Shown: positions 33,896 through 48,359 of the stretch, one piece after another
Numbering within the stretch: the first letter of the stretch is position 1
Layout: each line of letters begins with the position of its first letter
Assembly: GCA_020466095.1 (NCBI GenBank)
Contig: CM035807.1
Location: forward strand, 82,298,241-82,362,240
Source: Chlorops oryzae
Lineage: Eukaryota; Arthropoda; Insecta; Diptera; Chloropidae
Reading direction: 5' to 3'
DNA length: 64,000 nt
Made by a program: the position numbers and the translations under genes
The notes under the pieces: model-generated
What the model was told of the DNA's origin: nothing
The model's database searches: none
Seen by the model: the letters and a program-made list of their open reading frames with translations, nothing else

Positions 33896-36800
33896 TTCGT
33901 CTGCTTTTATGAAGAACTTCTCTTAGAGAGTCTTCACTAATGAATTACAACACTTTACCTGACTACTTTGAAGAAATAGAATACGCTTAAAATATGCGCT
34001 TTGAATAAATCTATCCTATCCTATATCTACCTATCTTCTTCAGTTTAAATGGATTGCATTAAACGATTTTTTTTTTTTGCATTTAAACGACTTTACGTAG
34101 TTCTTTTGAAGGCTCATGGGTGAAAGTGTTTTTGAGAATATGTATCTTAATTTTTTTTGGGAAAAAGCCTATAGACTGCGCACCGCAGATCGCAAAAAAA
34201 TCCTGTTTTTCTGAGATTAGTATTTTGAGTTCTTAGTGAAGGCTTGTCTATAGGAAAACTTTTCAAGATTTTGAGTCTCTAATCGGAAGCAAAATACACA
34301 AGGTTTGCTTTCATGTACACGCGCGACAAAGCTTAATAACTTTAATGGCCATATAGGCGTCATTTATGGAACTTTTTTGAAAAAAATTTTGTGGTCCTAG
34401 AAAGGAGCCCTTGTAGCTTATAGACTTTACCTGAATATGGGGAAAAGTATTAAAAAAGTTTTAAATTGGCATGTTACTCTTGTGATTCTTAAGCTATTCC
34501 CCACTTTAGACTCTAAAGCACTATCATAAAAATTCGTTGCATACTTTAGGGCAATCCATTTTGTTGCGATTTTTTTTTCGCTATTAAAAATGAAATTCTA
34601 ATTTTTGAGAACTAGTTTTAAAAAAATGGTTTTTTAAACGTTTTTTAAATCATTTACTTAGAAAATTTAATTTTTTCTAAAATCGGTTGAAGAAAAGGAC
34701 CTATGGTGCATCATGTTAATGTCTTCGAATTCCACACCATTAGTTGACGTCCTAGGAAAAATATAAGACACATGCTCGAGGCCACAGAAACTAATTAAGG
34801 AGATAGATTTATAAAGTGGAGTCTGCTTGGGGTAAAAATGATATTTTAGGCGTATCAAATCGCCTATATCTATCCTTAAAAGAGTTAGGCAAAGGTCGGT
34901 CATTACTTTTCCACATATGACCCATTGGATAATCGTTAAAAGAGGTTTTTTTTTAAAGTAAATTTTCCACTTTTCTAAAGCATTCCTGAGTTGCTTCAAT
35001 CAATTTGGCACTTCATTTAAATCGAAAAAGCTTTGCTTTGTTTCTCTTCTTAACGCTTCGATGGCAGCAACAAAAATTTCTTTATCCGTAAACATTTTTT
35101 TCGAAAATGTTTTGTTATGTTTACTGTCTTCATTCGACTCTCCTTTAGTTGGTCGGAATATGTTCTTTTCAAGTATTTTGCTTTCAATGTGCAGCATTTG
35201 GCTTAAAAGCATTGTGAAAGAAAATTGAAAATCTTAAACAAAACAAATTGTGAGTTTATTTACCAATATTTACTTTCTAAAAGGAATTCCAGCGTTGTCG
35301 AAATTTCAACATTTTATCCTGCATTCGTTTTTATTCGAAAAGTTGCCATTGAACGAGCCTTATCATTAACTTAATATATATATTGAGTGTATTATTAGAA
35401 AGAATTTTGGTAGATTTACTTACTACAATAAAATTTTACTTTTTCTTTGAAAAGACAAGACGAAGCATCCTTTTGGAGATGACTTTAAAAAATCTATTAA
35501 GTTTTGTAGAGGCATATTTTATTAAATTTTTCCAATTTATATAATATTTTATATTATTTTTTGCATTAAAATTAAAACTTCAAAAACTTTTTTCGGTCTT
35601 AATTCCATGCTAAGACCGACGATCGATATACATTTCATTATCGTAAAAGCTCAAAAATCGTTTCCAGAAATGCCCATCAAAATGAGATAGTTTTCTGATG
35701 TCCTGTTTCTTAAAAACAAAAAACAAAAAACAAAAAAACGAAAATAGTCCTGCTTCCTTTCTCGGCAGGTATCCAATCCATTTCCATTCCTTAATATTGC
35801 AGATTCTTGAATGCATTCCTTTAGATTTCTCTCTGCACCTTTGTTTTCATAGTATGTTTCATGCCTGCCTGTCGCGCCCGTATCGTTCATACCAATTACC
35901 ATTTGTATGAACACATATGCACCAGAACGATCCCTGATTTCCATGAACACTCACACATGCACAGCATGCAAAATGCTACAGTGGCCAATGCGTGTGTGTG
36001 TGGTTGTGTGTATACATCGATAAAGCAGCTCTTCATACCTAGCCGCTTTCGTTGTTGAGTAATGCTTGATCCGGAAATCCGAATTACTTCATTATTTCAC
36101 GATTGTGTAAGAGTTTGTTTGCATGGGCATGGCATCTGGGATATGCCGTGTACTTCATACTGTTTGTTTGCATCCGCCATAGATGGACATAGAGTCTCGT
36201 TGGCGACTGCAGGCCATGCGTACGCTAAGCATATGTGTGTATATTTATATACAATGGTCGGTTGGTATGCCTGGTTAAGTGCATTGATGGCCATCACACT
36301 CGAGTGACGAGTGTATGTTTGCCTGTATGTGTTTGTGTGTATGGAAGGGGATTTGTATTTGGGATTCTGCTTGCTTACGCTACCCACACACCACTCTCAT
36401 TCCCTGTGTATTTGTGTGCATGTAGTGGTTATTGAAGGCAATCAAGCAAGAATGTTGTAATGAAACACTGAGTTGGCAAATTCCCTTACAATTGATGATT
36501 GCTGTTCATTGGACGGTACTGAAAATTTTTAGTTGTAACAACAAATATCAATGAAAACTGATTTCATTTGAAATGAATTCAAAGCATGGCTTTTTTTATT
36601 GTTTATTACTGGTTCGTTGGTTTGGGCTTCCCACGTAAACTGTACCGCGTTTGAATGCTTCTGTTTATATACTAGAACGAGATCATTTTGATTCCATTGA
36701 TATTTTCTATAAGTTGAATTAGGATTGAAAAAAAGCCATTCAACTTTCGTAGCATACTTTATGGCTGGTCATTACTCAATTAATTCAATATTATCAAAAT

Positions 36801-37668
36801 GCGCAATGCCTCCAAAAACTTTCTCGCACCCTTCTAAGTAGAAGTAGAAAATAAATAGGCTTATTAGGATACTTAGGCAATCATCTCAAAATCAAAATTA
36901 AAAATGCTCAGTTTTCCCAGCCTCAGCTGCATTAATATCTAGGCTACAAAACATTTCCACTCGTTCGTATCGTTCGAAAAAAGAAAGAACAAAATTTTGA
37001 TGCTTTTGATAACTCTTTGAACTCTTTGAATTTATGAAAACAATTTTTTTTTAATTTGGTTTGAATTCTTCGGGCTTAGGGTCCAAACATTTCTGTTATG
37101 AAATGTCAATTTTTTGGCAATTGAAAAAATTCTTTTTTCTAATTGCAATTTTAATAATTTGAAAAAAGCCCACGGTTTTTTTTTTTAATTTTTATTTTTA
37201 CCCTAAGCAGTCGATAGAATTCGTTTTGGTGACAATTTTCCGAATGTGCCAAAATATGGGCAATTGTGCAGTAAATTTTACACAATGGAACAATTGAAAA
37301 TCCGACTATGAATTTTCCACAATATCAACTCTTCAATGGCGCATCAGACGTGGACGAGGACGTTGGTAGACAGTTCGAGACGAAACGAAGCGATTGGGAT
37401 GCTATGCGAATATTTTCAAATATTTTGCCAACCAAATGTGGTCAACGAAATTCAGTGAGACAAACCGAAAAGCAAATATCATGAATAAATGGTCAATATT
37501 TGTTTTTGTAACATTTAGAGGCGAATTCGAGCGAGGATAGATCCATGTTATGTCGTAATTGTGATGCGGGTGCATTGTCTGCATCCACATTGAAATTTCG
37601 TCGGCTTCCTTTTTGAGCAATCGTGTATTTTCCCTTTTTGTCCTTTTGCTTTGCTCCTTTTTTTGTGC

Positions 37669-37672
<4 letters not shown>

Positions 37673-37699
<27 letters not shown>
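37673..37699. repeat. (GT)n microsatellite
   Basis: About 13 tandem GT units. Confidence 0.95.
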
Positions 37700-37705
<6 letters not shown>

Positions 37706-40700
37706 CAAGTTGACCTTTGCTTCGACGTTCACCAAATTCGAAATTCGAAAATCGCATCCACGTGAAGCACACAACACAATGTAGCATTGAATCACGTAAA
37801 GAAACTGTCGCACATTCGACCATCATTTGAACGAAATGTTTGGAAAATCTGATAGCGGAAATACCGTCCGGTTCAGTTTTGTCTTGTTTTTGTTGCGTTT
37901 GCTGCTTCCTTTATTGGCTACTCCATTTTGCTGCATTGAATGGAAAAAGCAGCATAGTTATTTTCCAAGCATGAGCGTTGCTGATATTTTTGCTTATTCT
38001 CGAATCACTTTTGTTGTTAGGGAATCAAAACTGCAATAACTAACACGCTGCCACGGTCAGTATGCATTCGCAATCGGTTTCTATGTAAGGCATATGCATG
38101 AATGTGTGAATGTGTCCTTTGTCGAATCGATTTTTGCATCCACAATTTCAATGGTTTATTCAAATCGATGCATCTGATCGAGTACAATGACCGAATAATG
38201 GAAATGTTGACATAAAAGAGTGATAAGAAAAGAAACGAAAAAAATAAATAAAATAAAATAAAATAAACATGTCAATTTGCAAATCAATGCATTTGTCTCC
38301 CTTTTACAAAAGCTTGCGAAAGCTTTTGAAATTTTTGCTTTTCATTTTCTAATTTTTCCATGTTTAATTTTAAGTTTGAAGAGCTCCTTCAACTTACATC
38401 CTTAATACGAAATTATGGAAACGAAAAGGAAGCTCCCTTCGATTTTTTTTTTCATTGATGCTAGCTGTCATTAAGAATTTATTTTTCTTTCGGATGAATA
38501 AAATTCAAAATGAATGGAAAAGTATTTAAAAGTTTCTTCATTAAGTTTCGTTCTTCCGAAAAATCGTGATTTCCTTTGAATGAATGTCTTTTTTCCTTAC
38601 CGTATGTAATGATGAGCACCGTGAGTCATAAGATCCCTATAAATTTTCAAGTTTCCATCTTGTGAAATTTTATGAGCTTGAGTACTGAGAATGGATGAAA
38701 GGTGTTCCCAAAATTTACAATGGGCGACTTTTTCGCTCCGAAAGCCGCATGTAGTCCATTTCACTGATTTCGGCAGAGATTCGTTTGAGATCCTCGAAGA
38801 ATCTTAATTGTTTATGAATGGCATTAAAGGGAACTTTCGAATTTATTTCTTTACTTTTCAACATTAAAGGCCCATCTGCTACTGTTACGGTTAAAGCTTA
38901 TCGTCACGATATCCTCTCAAAATGCCAACATTTTCATCCAAATTTTTTTGCTTTTTCGGAACGAAAATTTAAATCAGAACGGTAGCAAACGGGCCTAATT
39001 TTCGAAATAGAAAATACAAGTGTTAACAAAAATTATTTTTAATAAATTATGAAATAAGTATATCAATCAAAAGTTGGCATACACATGTCGAACATTTCCG
39101 AAAGTGAGAAATTTTCCATTCTTCTAGGTTTATCCATACAAATACAATGTTAATAGTAAATTATTTTGAATTAAGAATTTTGAATTGTATCATATAAGTT
39201 GGATCATTAACATAAAGTGAATTTCATTCTAGGTTGATCCCAAAAAATAGTAACTTTTCAGAAAAACTAAGAAAATCATTTCCTCCAAACATTTTTCCAG
39301 TCTTCCCTTCGCAACAAGGCCCTGAAATAGGCTTTTAAGTTTCCACACAAACTCGTCTCGAACAGTTTTAAGATGCAATTGTTTCGATGCTATTTGATCT
39401 TCTGACCCGGCCGAAGCCAGGGTACACTTCTTTCTTATCACTCACTCATACAAATCTTTCTCATTCGTTCCGGAAATTCTTTGAGACTTTTAATTTAATC
39501 TCATAAATGGATTTCTTCTTTCTAACCTCTAGCCTAGGTTCGATCTTTTTTTGATATTATCTTCCACTTGACTTATGCCCACAGCTGTTGAGCCTCGTTT
39601 TAGAGCGCGCATTTGACCTGATCAATATAGTACCCTCTAGCTCTGTTGATCCACAATACTTATATGTTTTCGCCATTGCGATCGCGCATGACTTTGCATT
39701 AGATCTTTTAGCTTTTCAAATTAAAAGCAGAAATTTTTTAAATCCTTTTTTTTGAATTTCCACGAATTTAACTGACTTAAAAACCGATTTAATCAATTCG
39801 TAATCGTTCCTTGTTGCTTCGATCCCTCATATCATCTTGATTGAAGTCAGAAAGCGTTGAGTTTTTATTTTGGCTTGAAATTTCGTAGTGATTCTCTGAA
39901 AGATAAAGAAAATCCTTTACAAATAAGCAACAAACAAAGACTTTAATCAATGAACCAAATAATTTTGTTTACTTCTTCGCAGTGGTTTCTTGCTGCTGGT
40001 TGTTTTCATTTCACTTCATCTTATTCGTTCGCTTTTTGTTTTTCGTTTTTCTTTTATTTCTGTCTATTGACTTGTCTTGGTGCTTTGAGCGTGCTACCAA
40101 ATTTCGGAAGAAAGAACCGCCGCATGCACCACAACGCGGAAGCGGAAGTTCGTTTTTGGTGGAGCTCAATAAAACAGGAAGCGCGTGAAGCAACGCTATA
40201 AATGAACGATGAAATAAAATAAAATAAAATGAAATAAAACCGAATAAAACAAAAATAGAAAAACAATCTTAATATTTAAACAAGTAATGAAGTTGATTGC
40301 GAATCGAACTCGAAGACAAGAAGATAGAAAGGGAAATCGAGATCAAAGCATCAAATCGATTCATCGATGGAAAGAGTAGAAAAGAAGCTCTTTAAGACAT
40401 TTTATAATTAATTGAATATCCTCAAAAAAAAAAAAATAATAATAATAATAAACGCCGTCATCATCACATTATCCCCCAAGTCCATCGATTCAACATAACG
40501 ACGAATCGTTCTTGCCCAATCGCAATAAGCAGAGCAGAGCAAAGCGGAGCGGAGCCTCTGATACTCTACAACAATAACAACTTATCACAGCGGTCTCAGC
40601 ATGTGTCTCGGCGGAATAATTTACGGAATGAAAAGAAGAAGAAAAAAAAAAACAAATTTCAAAAAAATCGAAGATAAAAACTAAAAGAGTTGCTATCCTG

Positions 40701-40846
40701 CGGAGAATTTACAGCAATTTTGCGAGGACTTTTTTTTCTCGCATACAAATTTTTAATGAAAACGGGCAAAGCTTAATGCAGCACATCGCAAGAACGAACG
40801 AACAAACGGAAAGAATGAATGGACGGTCGGGCGGGCGGTCGGCTGA

Positions 40847-40866
40847 ATGGATGGATGGATGGATGG
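40847..40866. repeat. (GGAT)n microsatellite
   Basis: About five GGAT/ATGG units following a GGGCGGGCGG patch. Confidence 0.85.
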
Positions 40867-41916
40867 CATGGCATGGGGAGACGGGGAATAGGAACTGGAA
40901 TGGAACTCGAAAGTGCAATGGCTGCAAATCGATTAAAAAGCTTGAATGCACGCGTTGCCAACTGCGAATGTTCTCGTATTTGAAACGAATTTGAATAGGG
41001 ATTTTGGGATTTGTTTTAACAAAAAAAAAAAAAAAAAAATAAATCCGTCCCGTGAAGTGGCGAAAAGTTGTGCAAAACGAAAAAGCTGCACAAAAAAGTG
41101 AATTAAATAAAGTATCGACGGACGCCGTTGTGGGAGCCACAATTCACGTTTTACGGAAGTAATGAAAATGTTAGCACAGCGCATACAAACAGCGCAAGAC
41201 AATGCATGGCATCCGCTATTCGCTCACAATCGTCCTTAAATCACGAAAGCACGAATGTGTGTGTGAGTGTGTGAGTGTGTTTCATGTGCATGCATAGATA
41301 GGACATTTTGACCGGAAATGAAAACTGTAGCGGATCCTGCTGTTCGCATTGCTAACGAAATCTATGCAAGCGATTGCCAATGATGCCTTGGCTCTTGGGA
41401 AATAACAAAAGGCGCAACTTGAATGTCGCGTTACAATTTGCGGATTTTAAGTAAATTCGTTTTGTGAATGAGATTTGTGTATTGGTGAGACTGTGAACTT
41501 AATTCTCCAATTTACAGTGTTTCGATCTGATTTATATATGTTTGTATGTTGCTCTTATTTGAGCATTCGATTGTTAGAGAGAAGGAACAAACTCTCGAAT
41601 GTCATTATACGAGAAGCCACAGTGCAATCTGCTTTTAAGCATCACATCCTTTTGTTGAAACCGATGTATGATGTCAGACTTAGAAGTGTGTTAACGGATT
41701 GGATAAAGTCCAGGGTTGCTAACTCGAAAAAAAACTTGATCAACTACAACAGGTTCGAGGGTCATGAAATATCTGAGTTGGAAGATGGAAGTGCTGAGAG
41801 ATCATTATGAGAGACAATCAAAATACTTACAGTAGTGTTGTGTGATTCACAAAGGGACAGAAAAATAGTTCAAAATTGAATCAAGGGAAAGTATTAGATA
41901 TATGTTACCTAATGGG

Positions 41917-42696
41917 CAGGGACGTAGCCAAGGGGGGATTTTGGGTGTTAAAACCCACCCACAAATAATCCCGATTATTTTTGAATTTTTTCGTAATCGT
42001 AAACTTTTTATGTGCAGTTGTGTGTGCAGATAATCAAATACAGGCACGGCAGAACGCCGTTTACATGGGTATTTTACCCACTCGAAATTTTTCAAGTAAA
42101 TATTTCACTTTGTAGGAATATCACGAAAGTTTTTCAATATTAGTCCAAAAATTAATTTTTGGTGACATTTTGAGATCGAAAAAATAAATTAAGACAATCT
42201 GACTTAACCAAGTATCGGGATTTACTATATTCACCGACTACTTTCAGAAGTTTTAAAGATTTTTTTTTTTAATGAAATGTAAATTTTGGTTATTAAATGT
42301 GTAATATGAAATAATATTTTTATTATCTCTTAATGTACTTGATATTGGTATGTCGATTTTGTTGGAACTTTCCATACCACTGAACCACAGCAAAACACAC
42401 TCTCGATCAACTACCCTCTCGGGTAAACTCTGTTCTGATTGTAAAAAATTATTAAAACTATTAATTAATAAAATCAGCAATGATTGTTTGGTTTGGTTTA
42501 AGTTATAAAATTTTCAGCAACTTTTATACGCATACTATGGTGCTTCTTCTTTTGGAGTTCTGTTTCTTACTTTTTTATACTTTTGTTACGACTATCGGTT
42601 TCATTGACGTATTGTTTCGAAAGAATGTAAATTGTTACGCAGCAAAAAATTGGAAATATAAAAACCCCCCGTCTGAAAATCTTGGCTACGTGCCTG
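41917..42696. mobile_element. hAT MITE with CGTAGCC termini and 8-bp TSD
   Basis: CAGGGACGTAGCCAAGG at the left and the inverse of CTTGGCTACGTGCCTG at the right, flanked by a perfect 8-bp duplication CTAATGGG (41909-41916 and 42697-42704). A G-run follows the left terminus and a C-run precedes the right one, as in the hAT element at 16438. Inner frames are short and carry no transposase motif. Confidence 0.92.
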
Positions 42697-45600
42697 CTAA
42701 TGGGTACTAAAGTTTACTGCGGAAGGGTGTACCTTACTATATAAGAACTTAAAGATCTTTTGTACCTTATTTCAATGTTTCATTGCTTACAATATTATAT
42801 CCGATTAAGGATATACGGGTGACGAGTGGAGCATCATCAAGCGTGACTTCTTCACTCCTCAGCATTTTTATTTGTATCATCGATAATTACTATCCTTTCA
42901 AAGCCCTAGATAGATTGGTAATTTCATAAAATCCTCAACATGAAATTAACTGGTTTGAACTAAGAGCTTTTTCAATTTTGTTTCACTCATTCCATTCCAT
43001 TCGCATGGCACAGATTTGATTAATTTTAAATCTCATATTTAAAATTAAAAAAAAAAAAAAAAAGTTGATTCTGGATATTGAATAAGCTTTCTCTGCTTGC
43101 AGAAGTACTACTTACATTCGGGAAAGCTTTTCTTGCTGCTCTTCGTTGAGTTAAGTTCTTAAGCCGATTTTCAGCATCTTTGTGTTTTCATAGATTTGCA
43201 TCCAGGACGTAATCTGGTTAATGTATGAAATAGACAGAGGAAAGCCGAACTGAAACGCTTCTTGGCATGTGACAAATATTTCATGCGAGGAAAAAGTTAA
43301 GGAAAAAGTTTGAACTTTTTTTTTTAAGTTCCACAAAGACGAGACGATTGAATGTGAAGGAAGAATTGAAGGAAATTTTTTTTTTCGTCGGGATTTTTTG
43401 AGCACTTTTGCAGGAAATATTCTTAAGCGGCTTTGCATCGAGTATATATGCACCATATTTTTGTGAGATTTTTCTCCTCACTGAGAACGTAATCTTTTAA
43501 GGGCTATATTTAAAAAAAAAAATAGTAAAATATCCGCCTGCGGTTCCGAAAATCGAAAAAAAATTGCTCCTGCCATTGTATTATGAAAATGATCAGAGGT
43601 TCAAGTAAAACGTCTATCAGTTTGTCAGCCGATCCGTCTGGTTAAATCCAGTTTTTCTATTGAAGGAGAAAAATACTTAGCGAGACCGGAGTAAGAAAAA
43701 CATCAAGAAAGAACTTGGTTGGATCGTTTTCTGGGGTAGGTACTAGCTATGGTCTGTTTTCAAAAGTAAATAAAGCTTTCTCTATTTTATTAAGACCCTC
43801 ATTGTTTTGTTAAAGAATGTAATGTGGGCGTAGCAAAAAAAAAAATCGCCGCAAAAAGAGCCAACTTGACTGGAGTCTTAATCAAAAATCTGTCAATTAG
43901 ATTCTGTCATTTAAAAATGTCCTTGAATAGACGTGATTTAAAGGACTAAGTATTTTACAAAACAAAACAATCTCCGCGTTGGCAATTTGGCAAAAACTGA
44001 CAGCCTTTTCACATCCTCTCGCTCACATACCAATTAACTGATCGTAATACATATTAACTTGACGATAATTTGAATGGCTTCATATCTCAAATTTGTATCT
44101 TTTATTAGTCTCATCAGTTGTTCAGAAGCATATTGTGCTTTAGCGCATTATGAATCAGATCAGACTGATGGTCCTTAAAATCCTTTAATATTTTCCACAT
44201 ACTCGTGCATACACTCTCTTTGTATCGTATTAATAATGTTGAGTTATAAAAATACTCCGAGCATCCAGGAACTTAACAAAAACTTATTATATGATCCTCC
44301 TTTATGACAGTGATGCATGGTAAATGCTTTCGTCGGCATTACACATTCGTTTATTGAGAGACGGAGCTATAAAGATAGAGAGAGAAAGAGTGAGACGGAG
44401 TGAGAGGGAGACAAGAATCAGGAAGCACGAGAAAAATGCAGAAACATAGAAGTATGAAGTACAAATGGCATCCACCAGAGATTACATTAGCAAGACATTT
44501 ATTTACCGAGCAACGAAGATGCTCGAATTGCATTTTATATATTTTTAAAAATGGTCACTTGAGTGGCTGTAATCGTAATTTGCTGAAGACCATTCGGTGC
44601 GTGTGCGCCTGTTCGTGTGTGTGCATGTCTGATGTGTGCAATTTTTATGCTTCATGTTGTTTCACATTCATAAATAAAATAAGCTGAGTGCTCTGCAATA
44701 TGCTAAGGGAACTCCCAAGCGGTAAATAAAAAAAAATGTGTCAGTTCAAGGAAATCGCAGACAAAATCACCAACGCGTAAAGTGACATTTTAAGGAAACA
44801 GTATGGCTGTCACAATAGAAAGGAAAACGATAAAAATGTATCTACTTGAAGAATATTGGCATGCTTTCGACAAGGGAAATGTTTTGGCTTTATTTTAAAA
44901 CAGTTTTCAGTATTCTTTGGTCAGAGGAATATAAATTAAATTATCGAAATTCGAATTGAAATTTTTATAATGGAGAAAAATCCTTTCATAGACATGCGTT
45001 TTTTATAATGTATTTCACGATTTCAGGTGTAATTGAAAATCCAAATCGGTTAGGTGGTATTCGAAAAACAGAAAATTATCCAGTATTGGGTTTTTCAGTA
45101 GGGTTGGTTGCAAAAATATTGATAGTTTTTACACTTTATTATCTAAAAATCGGGATTTCGCACTTAAAAACTATTTCTGCTTTTTGCGTACCTTAGACAC
45201 TTTCGGATCATATAAGTATGTTGAAGAGTGTTTTTCAACTTTATTTTAGCTACAAATTATCCTCGGACAAAAGAATAAAATTTTGCTTAATTTAGGAGAT
45301 ATAGTCGCAAACTGGCGTAAAGAGCCCTAAAAATCGTGATTTTTCACTACAAAAATACCTTTATGAGCATTTTAATTAGTGCAGACACGTTCAGACCCCA
45401 TAAGTATGTTTGAGAGAGTTGTTAAGCTTCTTACCGGCTACAAATTTTTCAAAGATGGTATAGGAAAAATTTGGATTCTCTTCAAGTTATGCCTAAAAAA
45501 GTAAAAAATTTAGATTTGTTTGGGAACTTTTTAAAAAAAAATATTATCGAATTTTTTTTAATGAGTAGTTTTTGTTTTTATTTGTGTTCACTAGACCGTT

Positions 45601-45878
45601 AGCTACAACTTTGCCAAAGATAGTTACCCGATATCTCTAAGTCTTACGCGCCGTTGAACAAAAACTGATGCTACCACTTTTGACCAAAATCAGCAAGGCT
45701 CGCAATGCTTAGGGCTCCATAAAATCACAAAGCCTGGTAAACTCGAAAAACCCAACTAGGGTTTTACTCACCCTTGGTCATACTATCAAACCTATATAGT
45801 GGAATCCCATTATTTTTCCAAAACTTGATTTTTGTGTCACAGTGTAATAGAGGGTTAGATTTCTTGGAAAATATAATT
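42697..45878. other. Non-coding stretch
   Basis: No supported gene. A purine-rich patch occurs at about 44365-44415. Confidence 0.35.
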
Positions 45879-46408
45879 AAGCCCAAAATTCAACATTACG
45901 AGAGCCCGATGCGAGAGCACGAGACGAGAAGCACACAAATTTCAATACATTCAATCATATGGTTCAAGCTCCAATGTATCGCACTGCGAGACCTCGTAGC
46001 GAGAAAATTTTGAAATATTGAATATTTCTCGTTCCGCGGCAAATTGACAGGTTAATGATGTAGCTATTTTTTGAGTACTCGTTTATACTAATAAAACAAA
46101 AACTGTTCACTGTTCCGTGGAAAAGAGCTTTTAAAATATTTCGCGAGCTTTGGTTCATTTTGAAAAGTTTCTGAAAATTTTTGAAAGTTTTGAATTAAAA
46201 TTTAAACTCAAGTGAAAACGTATAATTTTTATGAGTACTCGGTACTCGTTAGATTGGTACTTGGTTCAAATATTGCATTACTAGCGAAATTATGCTATCA
46301 TCTGCGTGACGCAAAACTCTCATTGGAGATTGAAATGCGTCACGCAAAACATTTTCGTAACATCGCGCACTCTCGCATCAGGCTCTCGCAATATTGGATT
46401 TTGGGCTT
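45879..46408. mobile_element. TIR element with AAGCCCAAAAT termini
   Basis: The left arm starts AAGCCCAAAATTCAACATT and continues CGAGAGCCCGATGCGAGAG. The right arm is the inverse with four or five mismatches, about 45 bp in all. An inner hairpin GCGTGACGC/GCGTCACGC lies at about 46301-46344. The superfamily is undetermined because no clear target duplication was seen. Confidence 0.75.
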
Positions 46409-48359
46409 TTTTTCTTGAATTTTTTCCGAACTTCATCAATAAAATTATTTAAAAAATTACTTGAAAATCTTTTCGTTAAGAGAAATCTCTGCGAAGAAAA
46501 CACTTCCTAAGAACCACACTCTTGAAAAATAATGAAATTTTCAAATTATTTTCCTTATAAATATTTCCATAAAGGTGTTCATTCAAGCTCAAAGTGAAAA
46601 CTAATTGATAATTGCTAACGAAGGAAATCAACTGGAAGCAGAATTTCTGAAACGAATAAAACTTTTTAATTTGAATTTTAAGATGAAAAAAAAAAAATAA
46701 AACAAAATAAATTCTTTTTGTATTGATGGAAAATAGAATTTATTTATCGCTCGAAAGAAATGAAATCAATTAGCAATTTGTACATTAATTAAACCACATT
46801 CGAGTGCAAGAGAAAGATAAATAAAGCCCGTTTCACGTTTAATGGCTGAAGAAATTATTCGAAAAAATTGAAAAATAAAACATTTTTGTATACAAAATAT
46901 TGTTATAGATATTGCCGACATGGCGACACAAAAACAAACAGACAACAGACAACAAAGATTATTCGGAATTCAACAAAATATTCCTGGATTTGGATTTAAT
47001 TTCCCATTAGAAGCAAATTGGTTTGAATCACTAATTGCGGTTTTCATATTGCAGCCGAGAGGGAGAGAGAGAAAGAGAGAGAGAGAGAGCGCATAGTACA
47101 AACCGCAGAAATAATTACAAACTTTTTTCAAATACAAAAATGCACAGCCTCCCTAACCACCACCTCCCACCAAACAATTATCATTTTCAAAGTCCAAAGA
47201 CACACACACACACGAATACACACAAACAGACACTCACCCATACATATGTGGATTGCATTGTTGGCCGCGTTAGATGAAAAATGCAATTGTCCCAGAAACT
47301 TTAGTGCGCTGTAAAAGAGAAGAAACTCCTCTCCCTCCATTCGCGATCCTCGCGAAAAGAAATTTGGAGAAAAAGCGACAAAAAAAAAACTCCAAAGTGC
47401 GTAACACAATTCGAATCGCGGGGCATAGTCTTCTGTGTGGTGAAATGGGGGCAGCTAGCTGCCTTATTAAGTGCTCCTCATGTTGAGAACGCCCTTTACC
47501 CATTGCCATTTCGTAAGCATTACTTAAATGGAATCCCTTTGGGGAGTATGTCCTCGAGCTTAACGTGCGGAGCGTGCACGTGAAGGATTGATTCGAATGC
47601 GAAAGTGAGACGTGCATCGCTCCATAACAATTCGTACGACAACAGCAGACGGCTTCCTTAGAAATGGAGCGGAGCGGAGCGAAGACGATAAGATGAGAAG
47701 GACGATGAGAAGGACGACGTGAGTTCGCTTCGAACGAGCGAAAAGGAGAAAAGCAAAAATGCATTAGTGCATTGTTGTAGGGATTAATGCCGCAGTTGCT
47801 GCGTTACAATATGGGCTTATTTTTTGGTTTAAGGCTTCAAAAGCCTCCAGAAAATATCCGAAGAAATTCAAAGCTAAAAAGAAAGTGGGTTGAACGCTCA
47901 AGCTTTTGCCTCGTTTACTGCTTTTGTGAAGGAAAAAGCGTCGCCGTGATTTCACGAACATTTTAGGCGAGAAGGCAAAAAAATAATTTCACTGATATTA
48001 ATTTTAAAGACTTCATTCAATAATTTTTTTTTTTTTTGGAGCCACACCGCGTCAGGTACCGCTATGAAGGCTTAGAAAATTTTCGTAAGGAAATTCTTGA
48101 TCTTTAAGTTTCGTCAAAAAAATGTAGCTGTAGAGCTCACCCTTCAGCTGAGAAATGCAATGAAACCATTTATGTGGCCATTGGTGATCTTTAAAAAAAT
48201 ATTTATTCCACAATCAGGATCAATGAGGACTTAACCAATGAAGTTTTTTTTATTTTAATATCTCTACCTTTTGATTTTTATTGAAAGGTAATTCCTTGTT
48301 TGATTAATTTATATGCCGATTTTTGTTTCATCTTTCTGTCGTAAATAGTTTTTGAGATA
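46409..48359. other. Non-coding stretch
   Basis: Contains an AG-rich microsatellite (47056-47091) and a CA-rich tract near 47200. The less AT-rich patch 47280-47760 includes a 164-codon minus-strand open frame, but the frame has no domain and could be chance. Confidence 0.35.
47056..47091. repeat. (AG)n microsatellite
   Basis: Interrupted GA tract. Confidence 0.9.

Larger units (their letters stand above)
33896..41916. other. Long non-coding stretch with microsatellites
   Basis: No supported coding exon. It holds a GT tract (37673-37699) and a GGAT tract (40847-40866). At 40500-41240 is a less AT-rich patch, rich in GCAGAGCAAAGCGGAGC-like words and resembling fly 5' untranslated exons. Without a donor or start context it remains unassigned. 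Confidence 0.35.

Noticed and set aside
37827..38039. 70-codon frame with a hydrophobic N-terminal stretch
   Set aside because: Leucine/phenylalanine runs are common in T-rich DNA, and no conserved secreted-protein pattern follows.
47270..47764. 164-codon minus-strand open frame
   Set aside because: No domain, low-complexity Ser/Arg composition and no splice or promoter context; a chance frame in a less AT-rich patch.
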